Shown: piece by piece, positions 1-12,656 of the stretch
Layout of the letters: each line of letters starts with the position of its first letter
Position numbering within the stretch: the first letter of the stretch is position 1
Origin: Gammaproteobacteria bacterium 53_120_T64
GTDB lineage: Bacteria > Pseudomonadota > Gammaproteobacteria > Pseudomonadales > Porticoccaceae
Assembly: GCA_002162815.1 (NCBI GenBank)
Contig: MAAT01000069.1
Location: 1-40,737 of the forward strand
Reading direction: 5' to 3'
DNA length: 40,737 bases
Made by a program: the position numbers and the translations under genes
Notes under the pieces: model-generated
Database searches by the model: none
Told to the model about the DNA's origin: nothing
The model's input: only the letters and a program-made list of their open reading frames with translations

Positions 1-2181
<2,181 letters not shown>

Positions 2182-2365
2182 GGATGACTTCCAAAATCAA
2201 AACGACCTGATTTTAGTTCAAGCTCCAAGTACTGCCAACGCCGCCACGCCTAGTCTGAGAGCTAGTGGGCATTTAATGCCGGCCTATAAAAACCAGGCCT
2301 CAACAGCGAGCGCCAGGGGAGCGCGACTCAGCATCCCCCCTTGCGCTTATGTTGAGGCAATAGCT

Positions 2366-4933
2366 TTAGCTAAAGACCAAGTGGCTGTCCGTCAATGTCA
2401 CATGAATGGTGTGCCCCGGGAGGTAGTCGCCGGCGAGTACAGCCTGAGCTAGAGGGTTCTCCAACAACTGCTGGATTGCTCTTTTTAACGGCCGGGCGCC
2501 ATATACCGGGTCAAAACCAGCCTCGCAAATGGTTTCCATGGCCTCATCATCGAGTTCAAGACTCAGTTCGCGGTCGGCAAGCCGCATTTGCAATAGGGCG
2601 ATTTGGATATCGGCAATACCGCGAATTTGATGCCGGGCCAGAGGATGAAATACCACCACCTCATCAACCCGGTTAATAAATTCGGGGCGAAAGTGGTTGC
2701 CGACAACACCCATCACCGCCGACTTCATCACCTCGTAGTTATTCTCACCGGCAAGCTCCTGAATAATATCGGAGCCCAGGTTCGAGGTCATGACAATCAC
2801 CGTGTTGCGAAAGTCAACGGTGCGACCCTGGCCATCCGTTAAGCGCCCGTCATCGAGTACCTGCAGGAGGATATTAAAGACATCCGGGTGGGCCTTCTCC
2901 ACTTCGTCGAGCAGTAGCACCGAATAGGGTCGACGCCTGACCGCCTCGGTTAAATAACCGCCCTCCTCGTAACCGACATAGCCCGGAGGTGCACCCACGA
3001 GGCGAGCGACGGAGTGCTTTTCCATAAATTCTGACATGTCGATGCGTACCATGGCCTCGTCGCTATCGAACAAAAACGTCGCCAACGATTTACACAGTTC
3101 GGTTTTACCGACACCGGTAGGGCCGAGGAATAGGAAGGAACCGTTGGGCCGACTCGGGTCGGATAATCCCGCCTGCGAGCGGCGCACCGCATTGGCAACC
3201 GCCGTAACGGCTTCATCCTGGCCAATCACTCGCTCATGCAGGGCATATTCCATACGCAGCAATTTGTCACGCTCGCCCTCCAGCATTTTTGCTACGGGGA
3301 TGCCGGTCCACTTGGAGACGACCTCGGCAATTTCTTCTTCCGTGACTTTATTGCGCAAGAGCTGCATTTCCAGAATTTGCGTATCATCGGCCGCGGCAAG
3401 CTGACTCTCAAGCTGGGGTATTAAGCCATATTGCAGTTGCGACATTTTTTCAAGATTTCCACTACGACTCGCCGTTTCCAGGTCTAAACGAGCCTGCTCA
3501 AGTTCGCTTTTAATATGGGCCGAGCCCTGCACAGCAGATTTTTCTGCCTTCCAGATTTCTTCCAGATCGGCGAACTCTCGCGAGATCTCGGCAATGTCAT
3601 CGTGGATTTTTTCGAGGCGTTTTTTCGAAGCTTCATCCTCATCCCGCTTCATCGCCTCGCGCTCGATTTTAAGCTGTATCAAGCGTCGTTCGAGCTTGTC
3701 CATAACTTCTGGTTTGGAATCAATCTCCATGCGGATGCGGCTGGCGGACTCATCAATTAAATCAATTGCCTTGTCGGGTAATTGTCGGTCGGTAATATAG
3801 CGCTGAGATAATTTCGCCGCCGCAATAATGGCCGAGTCGGTAATGTCGACGCCGTGGTGAACCTCGTAACGCTCTTTGAGGCCACGTAGAATGGCGATGG
3901 TGTCTTCTTCTGAGGGCTCTTCAACCAGCACCTTTTGAAAACGTCTTTCCAGAGCCGCGTCTTTTTCAATGTACTGGCGGTATTCATTTAAGGTGGTCGC
4001 GCCGACACAGTGTAATTCGCCTCGCGCCAGTGCGGGCTTGAGCATATTACCGGCATCCATTGCGCCCTCGGCCTTACCGGCGCCGACCATGGTGTGCAGC
4101 TCATCGATAAATAAGATGATGCGGCCCTCTTGTTTACCAAGCTCATTAAGAACCGCTTTAAGCCGCTCTTCAAAATCACCACGAAACTTAGCGCCGGCCA
4201 ATAAAGCCCCTAAATCAAGGGACAATACACGCTTGTCTTTCAAACCCTCGGGCACTTCGCCATTAATAATACGCTGGGCCAGTCCCTCAAGAATCGCCGT
4301 TTTACCGACACCCGGCTCGCCAATTAATACCGGGTTATTTTTAGTGCGACGTTGTAAGACTTGAATAGTGCGGCGAATTTCATCATCGCGACCAATCACC
4401 GGATCCAGTTTGCCCTGCTCCGCTCGCTCGGTCAGATCAATGGTGTATTTGTCGAGGGCCTGACGGTTTCCCTCGGCCTCGGGGTTATTCACCGACTCAC
4501 CACCACGAATTTTAGCGACGACATCTTGGAGGCATTTTTTGTCACCGTATTTCGCCAGTAACTTGCCGTCCGCATCGCTGCCATCAAACAACGAGAGGAG
4601 CACAGCTTCACTGGAAATAAACTGGTCACCCTGCTGCTGAGCCAATTTATCGGCAAGATTGAGTAGGCGGGACAAGCCTTGGGAAACACTCACATCCCCC
4701 GTTGGGCTTTGAATTTTGGGTAGCGCATCCAGCTTCGCATTGAGCTCAGACTGTAAACCGGCGACATCAAAACCCGCCTGCCCAAGCATAGGGCGCACAG
4801 CCCCGCCCTGTTGGTTGAGCAGCGCGCAGACTAAATGTAGGGCTTCGATGGCGCTGTGATCGCGGCCAACGGCCAGTGATTGTGCTTCGCCCAGGGCATT
4901 TTGTAACTGTGTGGTTAAACGATCTTGTTGCAT
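2366..4933 (-). CDS. clpB: ClpB protein disaggregase
   Basis: The 855-residue AAA+ disaggregase is close to the usual 857. Order: Clp N-domain (about 1-145), first AAA+ module with Walker A GEPGVGKT near 205 and Walker B LFIDE, coiled-coil middle domain (about 400-530, charged heptads), second AAA+ module with Walker A GPTGVGKT near 605 and Walker B LLLDE, then the C-terminal small domain. With DnaK it pulls polypeptides out of aggregates through the central pore; the aromatic pore segment GYVGYEEGG is visible in the second module. The N-terminus [11 protein letters not shown] aligns with E. coli ClpB, so the ATG at 4933 is the start. A sigma-32-like promoter candidate lies 38-64 bases upstream. 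No clear intrinsic terminator was found between its stop and the next gene. Confidence 0.97.
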   Translation of the reverse strand: MQQDRLTTQLQNALGEAQSLAVGRDHSAIEALHLVCALLNQQGGAVRPMLGQAGFDVAGLQSELNAKLDALPKIQSPTGDVSVSQGLSRLLNLADKLAQQQGDQFISSEAVLLSLFDGSDADGKLLAKYGDKKCLQDVVAKIRGGESVNNPEAEGNRQALDKYTIDLTERAEQGKLDPVIGRDDEIRRTIQVLQRRTKNNPVLIGEPGVGKTAILEGLAQRIINGEVPEGLKDKRVLSLDLGALLAGAKFRGDFEERLKAVLNELGKQEGRIILFIDELHTMVGAGKAEGAMDAGNMLKPALARGELHCVGATTLNEYRQYIEKDAALERRFQKVLVEEPSEEDTIAILRGLKERYEVHHGVDITDSAIIAAAKLSQRYITDRQLPDKAIDLIDESASRIRMEIDSKPEVMDKLERRLIQLKIEREAMKRDEDEASKKRLEKIHDDIAEISREFADLEEIWKAEKSAVQGSAHIKSELEQARLDLETASRSGNLEKMSQLQYGLIPQLESQLAAADDTQILEMQLLRNKVTEEEIAEVVSKWTGIPVAKMLEGERDKLLRMEYALHERVIGQDEAVTAVANAVRRSQAGLSDPSRPNGSFLFLGPTGVGKTELCKSLATFLFDSDEAMVRIDMSEFMEKHSVARLVGAPPGYVGYEEGGYLTEAVRRRPYSVLLLDEVEKAHPDVFNILLQVLDDGRLTDGQGRTVDFRNTVIVMTSNLGSDIIQELAGENNYEVMKSAVMGVVGNHFRPEFINRVDEVVVFHPLARHQIRGIADIQIALLQMRLADRELSLELDDEAMETICEAGFDPVYGARPLKRAIQQLLENPLAQAVLAGDYLPGHTIHVTLTDSHLVFS

Positions 4934-4970
4934 TCAGCATCTCCATCAGCGCTTTTATGACATACCGCTT

Positions 4971-4997
4971 ATCTGGGGGCGAAGCCTGGGTTTGCAA
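4971..4997 (-). promoter_or_regulatory. Candidate sigma-32 (heat-shock) promoter for clpB
   Basis: Reading the minus strand towards clpB there is TTGCAA (4997-4992), a 13-base spacer and CCCCAGAT (4978-4971). The heat-shock consensus is CTTGAA, 11-16 bases, CCCCATNT, so both boxes match partly and the spacing fits. The -10 box lies 37 bases before the clpB ATG. clpB is a classic heat-shock gene, which supports the reading, but the match is by eye only. Confidence 0.35.
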
Positions 4998-5054
4998 TTG
5001 CGGGGTGTCATTTAATTGCTGGAGATCAATTAAATCAGTGTTTTTAAAAAAACG

Positions 5055-5375
5055 CTAAGGATGAAACGTGTCGATTATTTTGACCACATCGAAAGCCGGT
5101 TTTTCATAGGGGTGCTGGGCTTTTAAGGCGCTGATCGCCGCTTGAATATGTGCTTCGCTACAAACTAATTCGACTTTATACTCGACGACACGCTCAATAA
5201 CATCCTGCCGGCCTAGCGCCGGCTGGCTTCCGGCTAAAGGGCGAAACTGCCCTTCGCCAGGACATTGCCAGCTGCAGCGGTCGTAGTTACCAATGCGTCC
5301 AGCACCGGCAATAAAGAGTGCGTCTTTAACCTTTTCAAGATGGCTGGCCGGCACATAAAAACTAATTTTGTACAT
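5055..5375 (-). CDS. YqfO/NIF3 C-terminal-like small protein
   Basis: The 106-residue protein starts MYKISFYVPASHLEKVKDALF and contains GAGRIGNYDRCSW and HPYEKPAFDV. These are the conserved blocks of the stand-alone YqfO-type domain, the PII-like ferredoxin fold otherwise found inserted in NIF3 family proteins (COG3323). Function is not established; metal or ligand binding is suggested for the fold. It lies between cnoX and clpB on the same strand, 33 bases after cnoX, and could be read from the purL-cnoX transcript. No Shine-Dalgarno is evident before its ATG. Confidence 0.8.
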   Translation of the reverse strand: MYKISFYVPASHLEKVKDALFIAGAGRIGNYDRCSWQCPGEGQFRPLAGSQPALGRQDVIERVVEYKVELVCSEAHIQAAISALKAQHPYEKPAFDVVKIIDTFHP

Positions 5376-5408
5376 TTTATGCGTGCAACTTTATTTTTTT
5401 AATTGCAC

Positions 5409-6323
5409 TTAATACAACACGTTAAAAAACTTACGCTGGTACTCTACGGCGAGGGGTTCGCCCTTGCCCATTGAGGCCAGTACGTCGAGAAAGGCTTTTT
5501 TGGCAGTGCCTTCTCGAAAGGCTTTATCTTCAGATACCACCCGCAGTAATAAGTCGAGAGCCTCCTTGAATTGATTGTTCTGGCTATATTGCAAAGATAA
5601 TTGATAGGCTAGCTCTAGGTTGTCCGGGTCGCTATTGAGTTGCTCCTCTAGCGCCTTGATCTCCGGTGACTTAGCCGCCTCACGTTTGAGTTCAAGACTC
5701 GCCAGCAGGCGATCAAAATGGCCGTCTCTATCAACCAGGGCAATGGCGTCCATTGTCGTTTGCGCTTCATCACAACGATTCATCTCAACCAATGTAAATG
5801 CCAGTGACATGGCAATATCGTAGCGCTGGTCGGAATCTTTATAGGCCGGACGCAAGGTCTCCAGTGCCGCTGTATAATCTTTATCGGCCAACATTTGTTG
5901 AGCCTGTGCCAACTGGGCATCCCAGGGCTTGGGCAGGTGTTTGTCGAGTAACTCACGAATCTCTTTCTCGCTCTGCGCACCCTGAAAAGCATCGATGGGC
6001 TGCCCATCTTTCATAAAGATGACGGTGGGTAAGCTGCGAATACCAAACTGACCGGAAATATTTTGCTGCTCATCGGCATTCACTTTTGCCAATACAAACT
6101 GCCCTGCGTACTCAGTGGCCAGTTTTTCCAATACCGGCATTAAGGCTTTGCAAGGCGCACACCAATCGGCCCAGAAGTCGATCACCACCAATCGCTTACT
6201 CGACTCTTCGAGCACAGCGGCTTGAAAATTCTGCTCATTAACATCGAAAATAGTTTCAGATAGCTCTGAACTTACCCCTAATACCATTAAACCATCCATC
6301 GAATTACCTGTTTGCTTATTCAT
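5409..6323 (-). CDS. cnoX: Chaperedoxin CnoX (YbbN): thioredoxin plus TPR
   Basis: The 304-residue protein has a thioredoxin domain (about 22-135) with an intact WCAPC active site (Cys55, Cys58) and the cis-Pro segment RSLPTV, followed by a TPR-type helical half (about 145-300). This is the CnoX/YbbN architecture: a holdase that protects substrates from over-oxidation and hands them to folding chaperones. E. coli CnoX has lost the first active-site Cys (SxxC); this one keeps CxxC, so redox activity is expected. Its ATG overlaps the TGA of purL as ATGA (6320-6323), implying translational coupling. A shorter start at Met9 is possible, but the overlap favours the longer one. Confidence 0.92.
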   Translation of the reverse strand: MNKQTGNSMDGLMVLGVSSELSETIFDVNEQNFQAAVLEESSKRLVVIDFWADWCAPCKALMPVLEKLATEYAGQFVLAKVNADEQQNISGQFGIRSLPTVIFMKDGQPIDAFQGAQSEKEIRELLDKHLPKPWDAQLAQAQQMLADKDYTAALETLRPAYKDSDQRYDIAMSLAFTLVEMNRCDEAQTTMDAIALVDRDGHFDRLLASLELKREAAKSPEIKALEEQLNSDPDNLELAYQLSLQYSQNNQFKEALDLLLRVVSEDKAFREGTAKKAFLDVLASMGKGEPLAVEYQRKFFNVLY

Positions 6324-9300
6324 TTTACGAAAACCCTCGCATTTCTAAATAGGCGCATCCACGCGCCATCTTCATTCCAGTTACCGGGATACCAAGAGTT
6401 CGTCACCGCACGAAACACGCGCTCGGGGTGAGGCATCATCAAGGTGACGCGACCATCAGCCGTGGTGACGCCAGCAATACCCGCTGGCGAACCGTTGGGG
6501 TTGGCCGGATAATTCTGGGTGATATTTAAGTCGTTATCGATATAGCGCAGAGCCGCCAGCCCCGAGGTATTCAAGGATTCAAAAGCCTGGCTGCTGGTGA
6601 ATTCCGCTCGGCCCTCGCCGTGGGCGATGGCGACCGGCATATGGGAACCGGCCATGCCCTGTAAAAAGATAGATGGCGATGCTTCCACTTTAACCAAGGC
6701 CACTCGCGCCTCAAATTGCTCGGAGGTATTGCGCACGAAACGCGGCCACAACTCGGCACCGGGGATTAATGATTTTAGATTCGACAACATCTGGCAGCCA
6801 TTGCAAACACCTAAACTGAAACTGTCGTCACGTTGGAAAAACCCGGTGAACATATCCCGCAGGGCAGAATTATAGAGGATGGTTTTAGCCCAGCCCTCCC
6901 CTGCACCCAGCACGTCACCATAGGAAAAACCACCACAGGCAACCATGCCCTTAAAATCGCTGAGTTCAACACGCCCGGCGATAATATCGCTCATGTGCAC
7001 ATCGACAGCGGCAAACCCGGCGCGGTCAAAGGCGGCGGCCATTTCAACTTGGCCATTGACGCCTTGTTCACGCAGCACTGCGATACGGGGTTGAATACCG
7101 GTGTTAATAAATGGCGCGCAGATATCGTCGTTGACGTCGTAACTGAGCTTGACGCTTAAACCGGGGTCGGCCTTGGCGATTTGCTCGAACTCTTGCTGTG
7201 CGCAGCTGGGATTGTCGCGCAGGGTTTGCAGGCGGTAGCTTGTTTGCGCCCACGTTTGCTGTAGATCGGTCCTCGGCTTTGAAATTAACAAACTGTTGGC
7301 GTTGCTAATTTCGATGCGGTCGGCTTTATTGGTGGTGCCAATGCAGTGTAAATGGGCGCCCAAGCCGGCATTTTTAAAACGCTGTACGACCGAATCGAGT
7401 CGCGCCGTTTCAACTTGCATAACCGCACCCAACTCTTCGGCAAAGAGGGTTTGTAAGGTGTCACCAGCCTCGGGCAATTGCACGGATATACCGCAGTGGC
7501 CGGCAAAACTCATCTCCAGCAAGGTGGCTAAGAGGCCGCCATCGGAGCGATCGTGATAGGCCAATAATTCATCGGCCTCAAGACACGCCTGCAGCGCCTC
7601 GAAAAAGCCTTTAAACAGCGCCGGATTGTCGAGATCGGGGCAACTATCGCCGGTCTGCCCGTACACCTGAGCCAGCACGGAGCCGCCAAGGCGGTAGTTG
7701 CCGAGCCCCAGGTCGACATACAACAAGCTTGTTTCGATGGCGCTATTTTGCAGTTGCGGGGTCAGTGTTTTACGTACATCCAGAACCGGAGAAAAAGCTG
7801 TAATTACAAGGGATAGCGGTGAGGTGACGGCGCGGCTCTCGCCATCTTGCTGCCAGGCGGTGCGCATCGACATCGAATCCTTACCCACCGGAATGGTAAT
7901 ACCCAGTGCTGGGCACAATTCCATGCCGACGGCCTCGACCGTGCGGTACAGTTTTTCGTCTTCACCCTTATGACCGGCGGCACACATCCAGTTGGCCGAT
8001 AATTTAATGTCGGCTAACTGGCCGATGCGACTGGCGGCAATATTGGTTAGGGATTCGCCCACCGCCATCCGCCCGGAGGCAGCGGCATCGATTAAGGCCA
8101 GTGGCGTGCGCTCGCCCATCGCCATGGCTTCACCGGCAAAGCTGTCGTAAGACACCGTGGTGACGGCGCAGTCGGCAACCGGCACCTGCCAGGGGCCAAC
8201 CATCTGGTCGCGGGCAACCATGCCGGTAATCGAGCGATCACCAATGGTAATCAAAAAACTTTTACTGGCCACTGTGGGGTGACTGAGTACGCGCTCAACA
8301 GCTTCGTCCAGCGCGACATTGTCGAGTGCCAAAGGCAACAATTGAAGGTCGTGTTTGGAGGCTTCACGGTGCATTTTTGGCGCCTTGCCAAACAGTACCG
8401 ACATCGGTAAATCGACCGGTGAATTTTTGAACTCACTGTCGCTAACCCTTAGTGCCTGCTCTTCAGTGGACTCGCCGACCACCGCATAGGGGCAGCGCTC
8501 GCGCTCGCAAATGGCGGCAAAAATCTCGAGATTATCAGGGGCAATGGCGAGCACATAGCGCTCCTGGGCCTCGTTACACCAAATTTCCAAGGGCGACATA
8601 CCCGGCTCGGCATTGGGTACGGCGCGCAGTTCAAAGCTACCGCCACAACCGCCGTCTTTCACCAGCTCCGGCAAGGCATTGGAGAGACCACCGGCGCCGA
8701 CATCGTGAATAAAGGCCAGGGGATTGTCATCGCCCAGCTGCCAGCAACGGTCGATCACCTCCTGACAGCGGCGTTCGATTTCGGGGTTTTGGCGCTGCAC
8801 CGAGGCAAAGTCTAGGTTCTCACTACTACTGCCGGTCGCCATCGATGATGCCGCACCGCCACCGAGGCCAATTAGCATCGCCGGGCCACCCAATACCACC
8901 AGTTTATGACCCGGTGCGAAAGGCGGTTTATCGACGTGATCAGCGCGAATATTGCCATAGCCACCGGCGATCATGATCGGCTTGTGATAACCCCGTCGCT
9001 CACCGGCAACGTCCTGTTCAAAGGTGCGAAAATAACCACAGAGGTTGGGGCGGCCAAATTCGTTATTAAAGGCGGCACCACCGATCGGGCCTTCAAGCAT
9101 AATATCGAGGCCGGAGACAATACGCCCCGGCTTGCCGTAATCGTCTTCCCAGGGCTGAATAAACCCGGGAATCCGCAAGTTAGAGACACTAAAGCCACTC
9201 AAGCCGGCTTTCGGTTTCGAGCCACGCCCCACTGCGCCCTCGTCGCGAATCTCACCGCCGGAACCCGTACCCGCACCGGGAAAAGGCGCAATCGCCGTCG

Positions 9301-10225
9301 GGTGGTTGTGGGTTTCCACCTTCATCAGCAGGTGAATATCTTCCTGAGAATAGCCATAAGTCGCTGCAGCGGGATCGGGGAAGAAGCGCCCTCCCGCACT
9401 ACCTGCCACCACGGCGGCGTTATCGGAATAGGCCGAGAGAACATTCTCACCACCCACGGCATTGGTATTGCGAATCATGCCAAACAGAGAGTGCTCTTGT
9501 TCTTCGCCGTCGAGTGTCCAGCTGGCATTAAATATTTTGTGGCGACAGTGCTCGGAGTTAGCCTGGGCAAACATCATCAACTCGACATCCACCGGGTTGC
9601 GAGCAAGCTCAATAAAGTTCTCGACTAAATAATCAATTTCATCATCGGCCAGGGCTAAGCCCAGCTCAATATTGGCGGCTACCAGGGCCTCGCGGCCGCC
9701 ACCAAGCACATCGACCAGCGCCATCGGCTTGGGTGTCTGTATGTCAAAGAGCCGCTCAGCCTCACTCAGCTCGGTAAACACACACTCGGTCATCCGGTCG
9801 TGGAGCAAATAACTCAAGGCCAGCCATTCCTGCGGCTGCAGTTCGCGTGTCAGTTCAACGCGATAACTGACGCCCCGCTCGAGGCGCTTAATACTCGCTA
9901 GGCCCGTATTGTGGGCAATATCCGTCGCCTTGCTGGACCAGGGAGAGATAGTGCCTGACCGTGGTAACACCACACAGTTCAGGGTGCTTTTAGGCGCGGC
10001 CGCTGACTTTGTACAGTGCTCATTATCTACACGGCTGGGGCCGTAGCTGAGTAAGGCCTCTAGGGTTGACCGCTCGTCCTCAGTTAAGGCCTGACTAATA
10101 TCGGCAAGATGAACATATTCGGCAAAAAGCGCTTTGACAGCAGGTTGTTCAGCCGCTAGTACGGCAAGTAATTTCTGACTACGGAAGGGGGATAAGGCCG
10201 GAGCGCCGCGGAGAGTCAGCATCAA
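6320..10225 (-). CDS. purL: Phosphoribosylformylglycinamidine synthase (FGAM synthetase)
   Basis: The 1301-residue large-type PurL converts FGAR plus glutamine and ATP to FGAM, the fourth step of purine synthesis, in the cytoplasm. The N-terminal domain carries [17 protein letters not shown]. Two AIRS-like synthetase halves follow, with signatures [17 protein letters not shown], [19 protein letters not shown] and later [10 protein letters not shown]. The C-terminal class I glutaminase has [10 protein letters not shown] with the nucleophilic Cys, and MPHPERVFR with the His-Glu pair. Length and ends match E. coli PurL (1295). The start is MM, with the first Met at 10225. The stop overlaps the cnoX start by four bases. 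No clear PurR-type operator was recognised upstream. Confidence 0.98.
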   Translation of the reverse strand: MMLTLRGAPALSPFRSQKLLAVLAAEQPAVKALFAEYVHLADISQALTEDERSTLEALLSYGPSRVDNEHCTKSAAAPKSTLNCVVLPRSGTISPWSSKATDIAHNTGLASIKRLERGVSYRVELTRELQPQEWLALSYLLHDRMTECVFTELSEAERLFDIQTPKPMALVDVLGGGREALVAANIELGLALADDEIDYLVENFIELARNPVDVELMMFAQANSEHCRHKIFNASWTLDGEEQEHSLFGMIRNTNAVGGENVLSAYSDNAAVVAGSAGGRFFPDPAAATYGYSQEDIHLLMKVETHNHPTAIAPFPGAGTGSGGEIRDEGAVGRGSKPKAGLSGFSVSNLRIPGFIQPWEDDYGKPGRIVSGLDIMLEGPIGGAAFNNEFGRPNLCGYFRTFEQDVAGERRGYHKPIMIAGGYGNIRADHVDKPPFAPGHKLVVLGGPAMLIGLGGGAASSMATGSSSENLDFASVQRQNPEIERRCQEVIDRCWQLGDDNPLAFIHDVGAGGLSNALPELVKDGGCGGSFELRAVPNAEPGMSPLEIWCNEAQERYVLAIAPDNLEIFAAICERERCPYAVVGESTEEQALRVSDSEFKNSPVDLPMSVLFGKAPKMHREASKHDLQLLPLALDNVALDEAVERVLSHPTVASKSFLITIGDRSITGMVARDQMVGPWQVPVADCAVTTVSYDSFAGEAMAMGERTPLALIDAAASGRMAVGESLTNIAASRIGQLADIKLSANWMCAAGHKGEDEKLYRTVEAVGMELCPALGITIPVGKDSMSMRTAWQQDGESRAVTSPLSLVITAFSPVLDVRKTLTPQLQNSAIETSLLYVDLGLGNYRLGGSVLAQVYGQTGDSCPDLDNPALFKGFFEALQACLEADELLAYHDRSDGGLLATLLEMSFAGHCGISVQLPEAGDTLQTLFAEELGAVMQVETARLDSVVQRFKNAGLGAHLHCIGTTNKADRIEISNANSLLISKPRTDLQQTWAQTSYRLQTLRDNPSCAQQEFEQIAKADPGLSVKLSYDVNDDICAPFINTGIQPRIAVLREQGVNGQVEMAAAFDRAGFAAVDVHMSDIIAGRVELSDFKGMVACGGFSYGDVLGAGEGWAKTILYNSALRDMFTGFFQRDDSFSLGVCNGCQMLSNLKSLIPGAELWPRFVRNTSEQFEARVALVKVEASPSIFLQGMAGSHMPVAIAHGEGRAEFTSSQAFESLNTSGLAALRYIDNDLNITQNYPANPNGSPAGIAGVTTADGRVTLMMPHPERVFRAVTNSWYPGNWNEDGAWMRLFRNARVFVK

Positions 10226-10402
10226 AAAATCTCAGTCGTTGGGGAGGGATTTGAAAGCCGCCCATTGTACTGTAAATGCCAATGGACAGCAGCCTTGATA
10301 GATAGCCATTCAGCAGCGGCTAGGCCTCACCAAGGCTCGAGCCAAAATACCGTCGACTGAATACGCACGGCGCCAGCTTACTGGCATAAGCGAGTAGATG
10401 TG

Positions 10403-10421
10403 GTCGCACCAAAGTGGCGAC
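10403..10421. promoter_or_regulatory. Imperfect dyad, possible activator-binding site
   Basis: The 19 bases read GTCGC, nine central bases, then GCGAC, with a GCACC...GG core that partly resembles NtrC half sites (TGCACC / GGTGCA). It lies about 230 bases upstream of the candidate sigma-54 promoter of prkA, a normal enhancer distance. Alternatively it could act on purL. The match is weak and judged by eye. Confidence 0.25.
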
Positions 10422-10648
10422 GTTTTACAAGCACTCATTCCAAATAGCATTTATTTATCTAACAAAAGATCTCTTAGATAGCTTTGCATATAAGGCGCAG
10501 CACAACACCTTTAGCACGATGTAGACAAGCACAGTGGAGATGAGGGGAGTAGTAGGCCAACTTGCTCCTCTTCGCAGCCACATTAGGGATGACGCGGATG
10601 TCTTCGCTCACTCAATAGCACTGCATGAGGGTACAGCACAACCTGGAA

Positions 10649-10664
10649 CGGCATTTTTATTGCA
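10649..10664 (+). promoter_or_regulatory. Candidate sigma-54 promoter of prkA-yeaH-spoVR
   Basis: The 16 bases CGGCATTTTTATTGCA keep the GG (10650-10651) and GC (10662-10663) dinucleotides with exactly ten bases between them, the GGCA of the -24 box and the full TTGCA of the -12 box; consensus is TGGCACG, four bases, TTGCA. The expected start point would be near 10675, about 35 bases before the prkA ATG. In E. coli yeaGH belongs to the NtrC nitrogen-limitation regulon, which supports the idea. Confidence 0.45.
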
Positions 10665-10710
10665 GATTTATTGGTATTGGGTGTCTAAATTAACACTAGA
10701 GGAACCACTT

Positions 10711-12633
10711 ATGTCTCTATTCAGCCACTACCAAGAAAAGTACCAGCAGACCCGAGTTGAAGAGTGCAGCTTGAAAGATTATCTCAACTTGTGTCGAGAA
10801 ACCCCCTCGGTCTATGCCACCGCAGCGGAGCGCCTGTTACTGGCGATTGGCGAACCTGAGTTGGTCGACACCTCACAAGACCAGCGCTTAAGCCGAATTT
10901 TTTCCAACAAAATTATCAGTCGCTATAAGCCCTTCGAGGACTTTTACGGCATGGAGGAGGCGGTCGAAAATATTGTTAGCTTTTTCCGTCATGCCGCCCA
11001 GGGATTAGAAGAACAAAAACAAATACTGTATTTACTGGGCCCTGTCGGCGGTGGCAAATCATCTATTGCTGAAAAGCTTAAAAGTTTGATGGAAAAATAC
11101 CCCATTTTTTGCCTCAAAGACTCCCCTGTCTTCGAATCACCACTGGGCTTGTTTGAGCGCGCGGAGGATGGCGATATTCTGGAGCAGGAATACGGTATAC
11201 CGCAGCGCTATTTGCGCGCCCGCATGTCACCTTGGGCGGTAAAACGTTTACACGAATACGGCGGTGATATCAGCCAGTTTCGCGTGCAGAGAATTTACCC
11301 CTCTCGGGCCGATCAAATTGCCGTTTGTAAGACAGAACCGGGCGATGAAAACAATCAAGATATTTCAGCTTTGGTAGGCAAGGTCGACATTCGCCGCCTC
11401 GAAGAATTCGCCCAGGACGACCCCGATGCCTACAGCTATTCAGGTGGTCTCTGTCGCTCCAATCAGGGGCTGTTGGAATTTGTCGAGATGTTTAAAGCAC
11501 CGATTAAAGTGCTGCATCCGCTGTTAACGGCAACGCAGGAAAGTAATTACAATGGCACAGAAGCCATTGGCAATATCCCCTATGAAGGCACGGTTCTGGC
11601 CCATTCCAATGAGGCTGAGTGGCAAACCTTTAAAAACAATCGCACCAACGAGGCCTTTATTGACCGTGTCTATATCGTCAAAGTGCCCTATTGCATGCGC
11701 GTCAGTGATGAGATTAAAATTTATTCAAAGTTATTGAACAACAGCTCACTTGCTACCTCGCCCTGTACACCCGACACCTTGAAAATGCTTGCCCAGTTCA
11801 CCACCCTGTCACGGCTGATTGAACCGGAAAACTCAAGTGTTTATTCAAAGATGCGCATCTACGATGGCGAAAACCTGAAAGATCTGGACCCGAAGGCAAA
11901 GTCGATTCAGGAGTATCGAGACAACGCCGGTGTTGACGAAGGCATGCAGGGCTTATCCACCCGCTTTGCCTTCAAGGTGTTATCAAAAGTATTTAACTTC
12001 GACACCACGGAAATTGCCGCCAATCCGGTGCACCTTCTCTATGTCCTCGAAAACCAAATCGAACAGGAACAATATCCCTCGGAAATTCGCGATCGTTACA
12101 TGAATTATATTAAAGAATATTTGGCGCCGAATTATATTGAATTTATCGGCAAAGAAATTCAAACAGCCTACCTCGAGTCATACTCTGAATACGGCCAAAA
12201 CCTCTTCGACCGCTATGTCACCTATGCCGACTTCTGGGTGCAGGATCAAGAATACAGAGACCCAGAAACGGGAGAAATTTCGGATCGTGAAACCCTTAAT
12301 GGCGAGTTAGAAAAAATTGAAAAGCCTGCCGGTATCAGCAATCCAAAAGACTTTCGCAGTGAAATTGTTAACTTTGTACTGCGCGCCCGTGCCAGCAACG
12401 AAGGGCAAAACCCGAAATGGACCAGCTATGAGAAGCTGCGTGCCGTGATTGAGAAAAAGATGTTTGCCAGCACCGAGGATCTACTGCCGGTTATTTCCTT
12501 CAGCGCCAAATCATCTGAGGATGAGGAAAACAAACATCACAACTTTGTCGAGCGTATGGTCGAGCGAGGCTATACCGAGAAACAAGTCCGTCTATTGTCA
12601 GAATGGTATTTACGCGTCAGGAAATCACAGTGA
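10711..12633 (+). CDS. prkA: PrkA/YeaG serine protein kinase (AAA+)
   Basis: Starting at the ATG at 10711 gives 640 residues, close to E. coli YeaG (644), and MSLFSHYQEKY aligns with its N-terminus. An AGAGGA Shine-Dalgarno lies seven bases upstream, so the longer frame from 10534 is rejected. The protein has a PrkA-type AAA+ domain with Walker A GPVGGGKSS (110-118) and a C-terminal kinase-like domain. YeaG acts in sustained nitrogen starvation and stationary phase, with YeaH as partner; some PrkA proteins may act as proteases rather than kinases. It is the first of three tightly linked genes: yeaH begins 23 bases after its stop. Confidence 0.95.
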   Translation: MSLFSHYQEKYQQTRVEECSLKDYLNLCRETPSVYATAAERLLLAIGEPELVDTSQDQRLSRIFSNKIISRYKPFEDFYGMEEAVENIVSFFRHAAQGLEEQKQILYLLGPVGGGKSSIAEKLKSLMEKYPIFCLKDSPVFESPLGLFERAEDGDILEQEYGIPQRYLRARMSPWAVKRLHEYGGDISQFRVQRIYPSRADQIAVCKTEPGDENNQDISALVGKVDIRRLEEFAQDDPDAYSYSGGLCRSNQGLLEFVEMFKAPIKVLHPLLTATQESNYNGTEAIGNIPYEGTVLAHSNEAEWQTFKNNRTNEAFIDRVYIVKVPYCMRVSDEIKIYSKLLNNSSLATSPCTPDTLKMLAQFTTLSRLIEPENSSVYSKMRIYDGENLKDLDPKAKSIQEYRDNAGVDEGMQGLSTRFAFKVLSKVFNFDTTEIAANPVHLLYVLENQIEQEQYPSEIRDRYMNYIKEYLAPNYIEFIGKEIQTAYLESYSEYGQNLFDRYVTYADFWVQDQEYRDPETGEISDRETLNGELEKIEKPAGISNPKDFRSEIVNFVLRARASNEGQNPKWTSYEKLRAVIEKKMFASTEDLLPVISFSAKSSEDEENKHHNFVERMVERGYTEKQVRLLSEWYLRVRKSQ

Positions 12634-12656
12634 AATAAGCCCCCTAAGGAGCAACC

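Larger units (their letters stand above)
10226..10710. other. Divergent intergenic region purL / prkA
   Basis: This 485-base stretch separates the divergent genes purL and prkA. An open frame from 10534 runs into prkA, but its first 59 residues (MEMRGVVGQLAP onwards) resemble nothing in YeaG proteins and are treated as untranslated leader. The stretch holds a candidate sigma-54 promoter (10649-10664) and an imperfect dyad (10403-10421), described separately. No convincing sigma-70 promoter for purL was found. Confidence 0.6.

Noticed and set aside
2281..2299. clpB terminator with GGCCT/AGGCC stem
   Set aside because: Only five pairs, nine-base loop and no U tract after it.
8906..9628. 240-codon plus-strand open frame inside purL
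   Set aside because: It lies antisense to the strongly conserved synthetase domain of PurL and its translation resembles no known family; it is a frame shadow.
10534..10710. N-terminal extension of prkA by 59 residues
   Set aside because: The extension is unlike YeaG proteins; the ATG at 10711 has a good Shine-Dalgarno and matches the family N-terminus.
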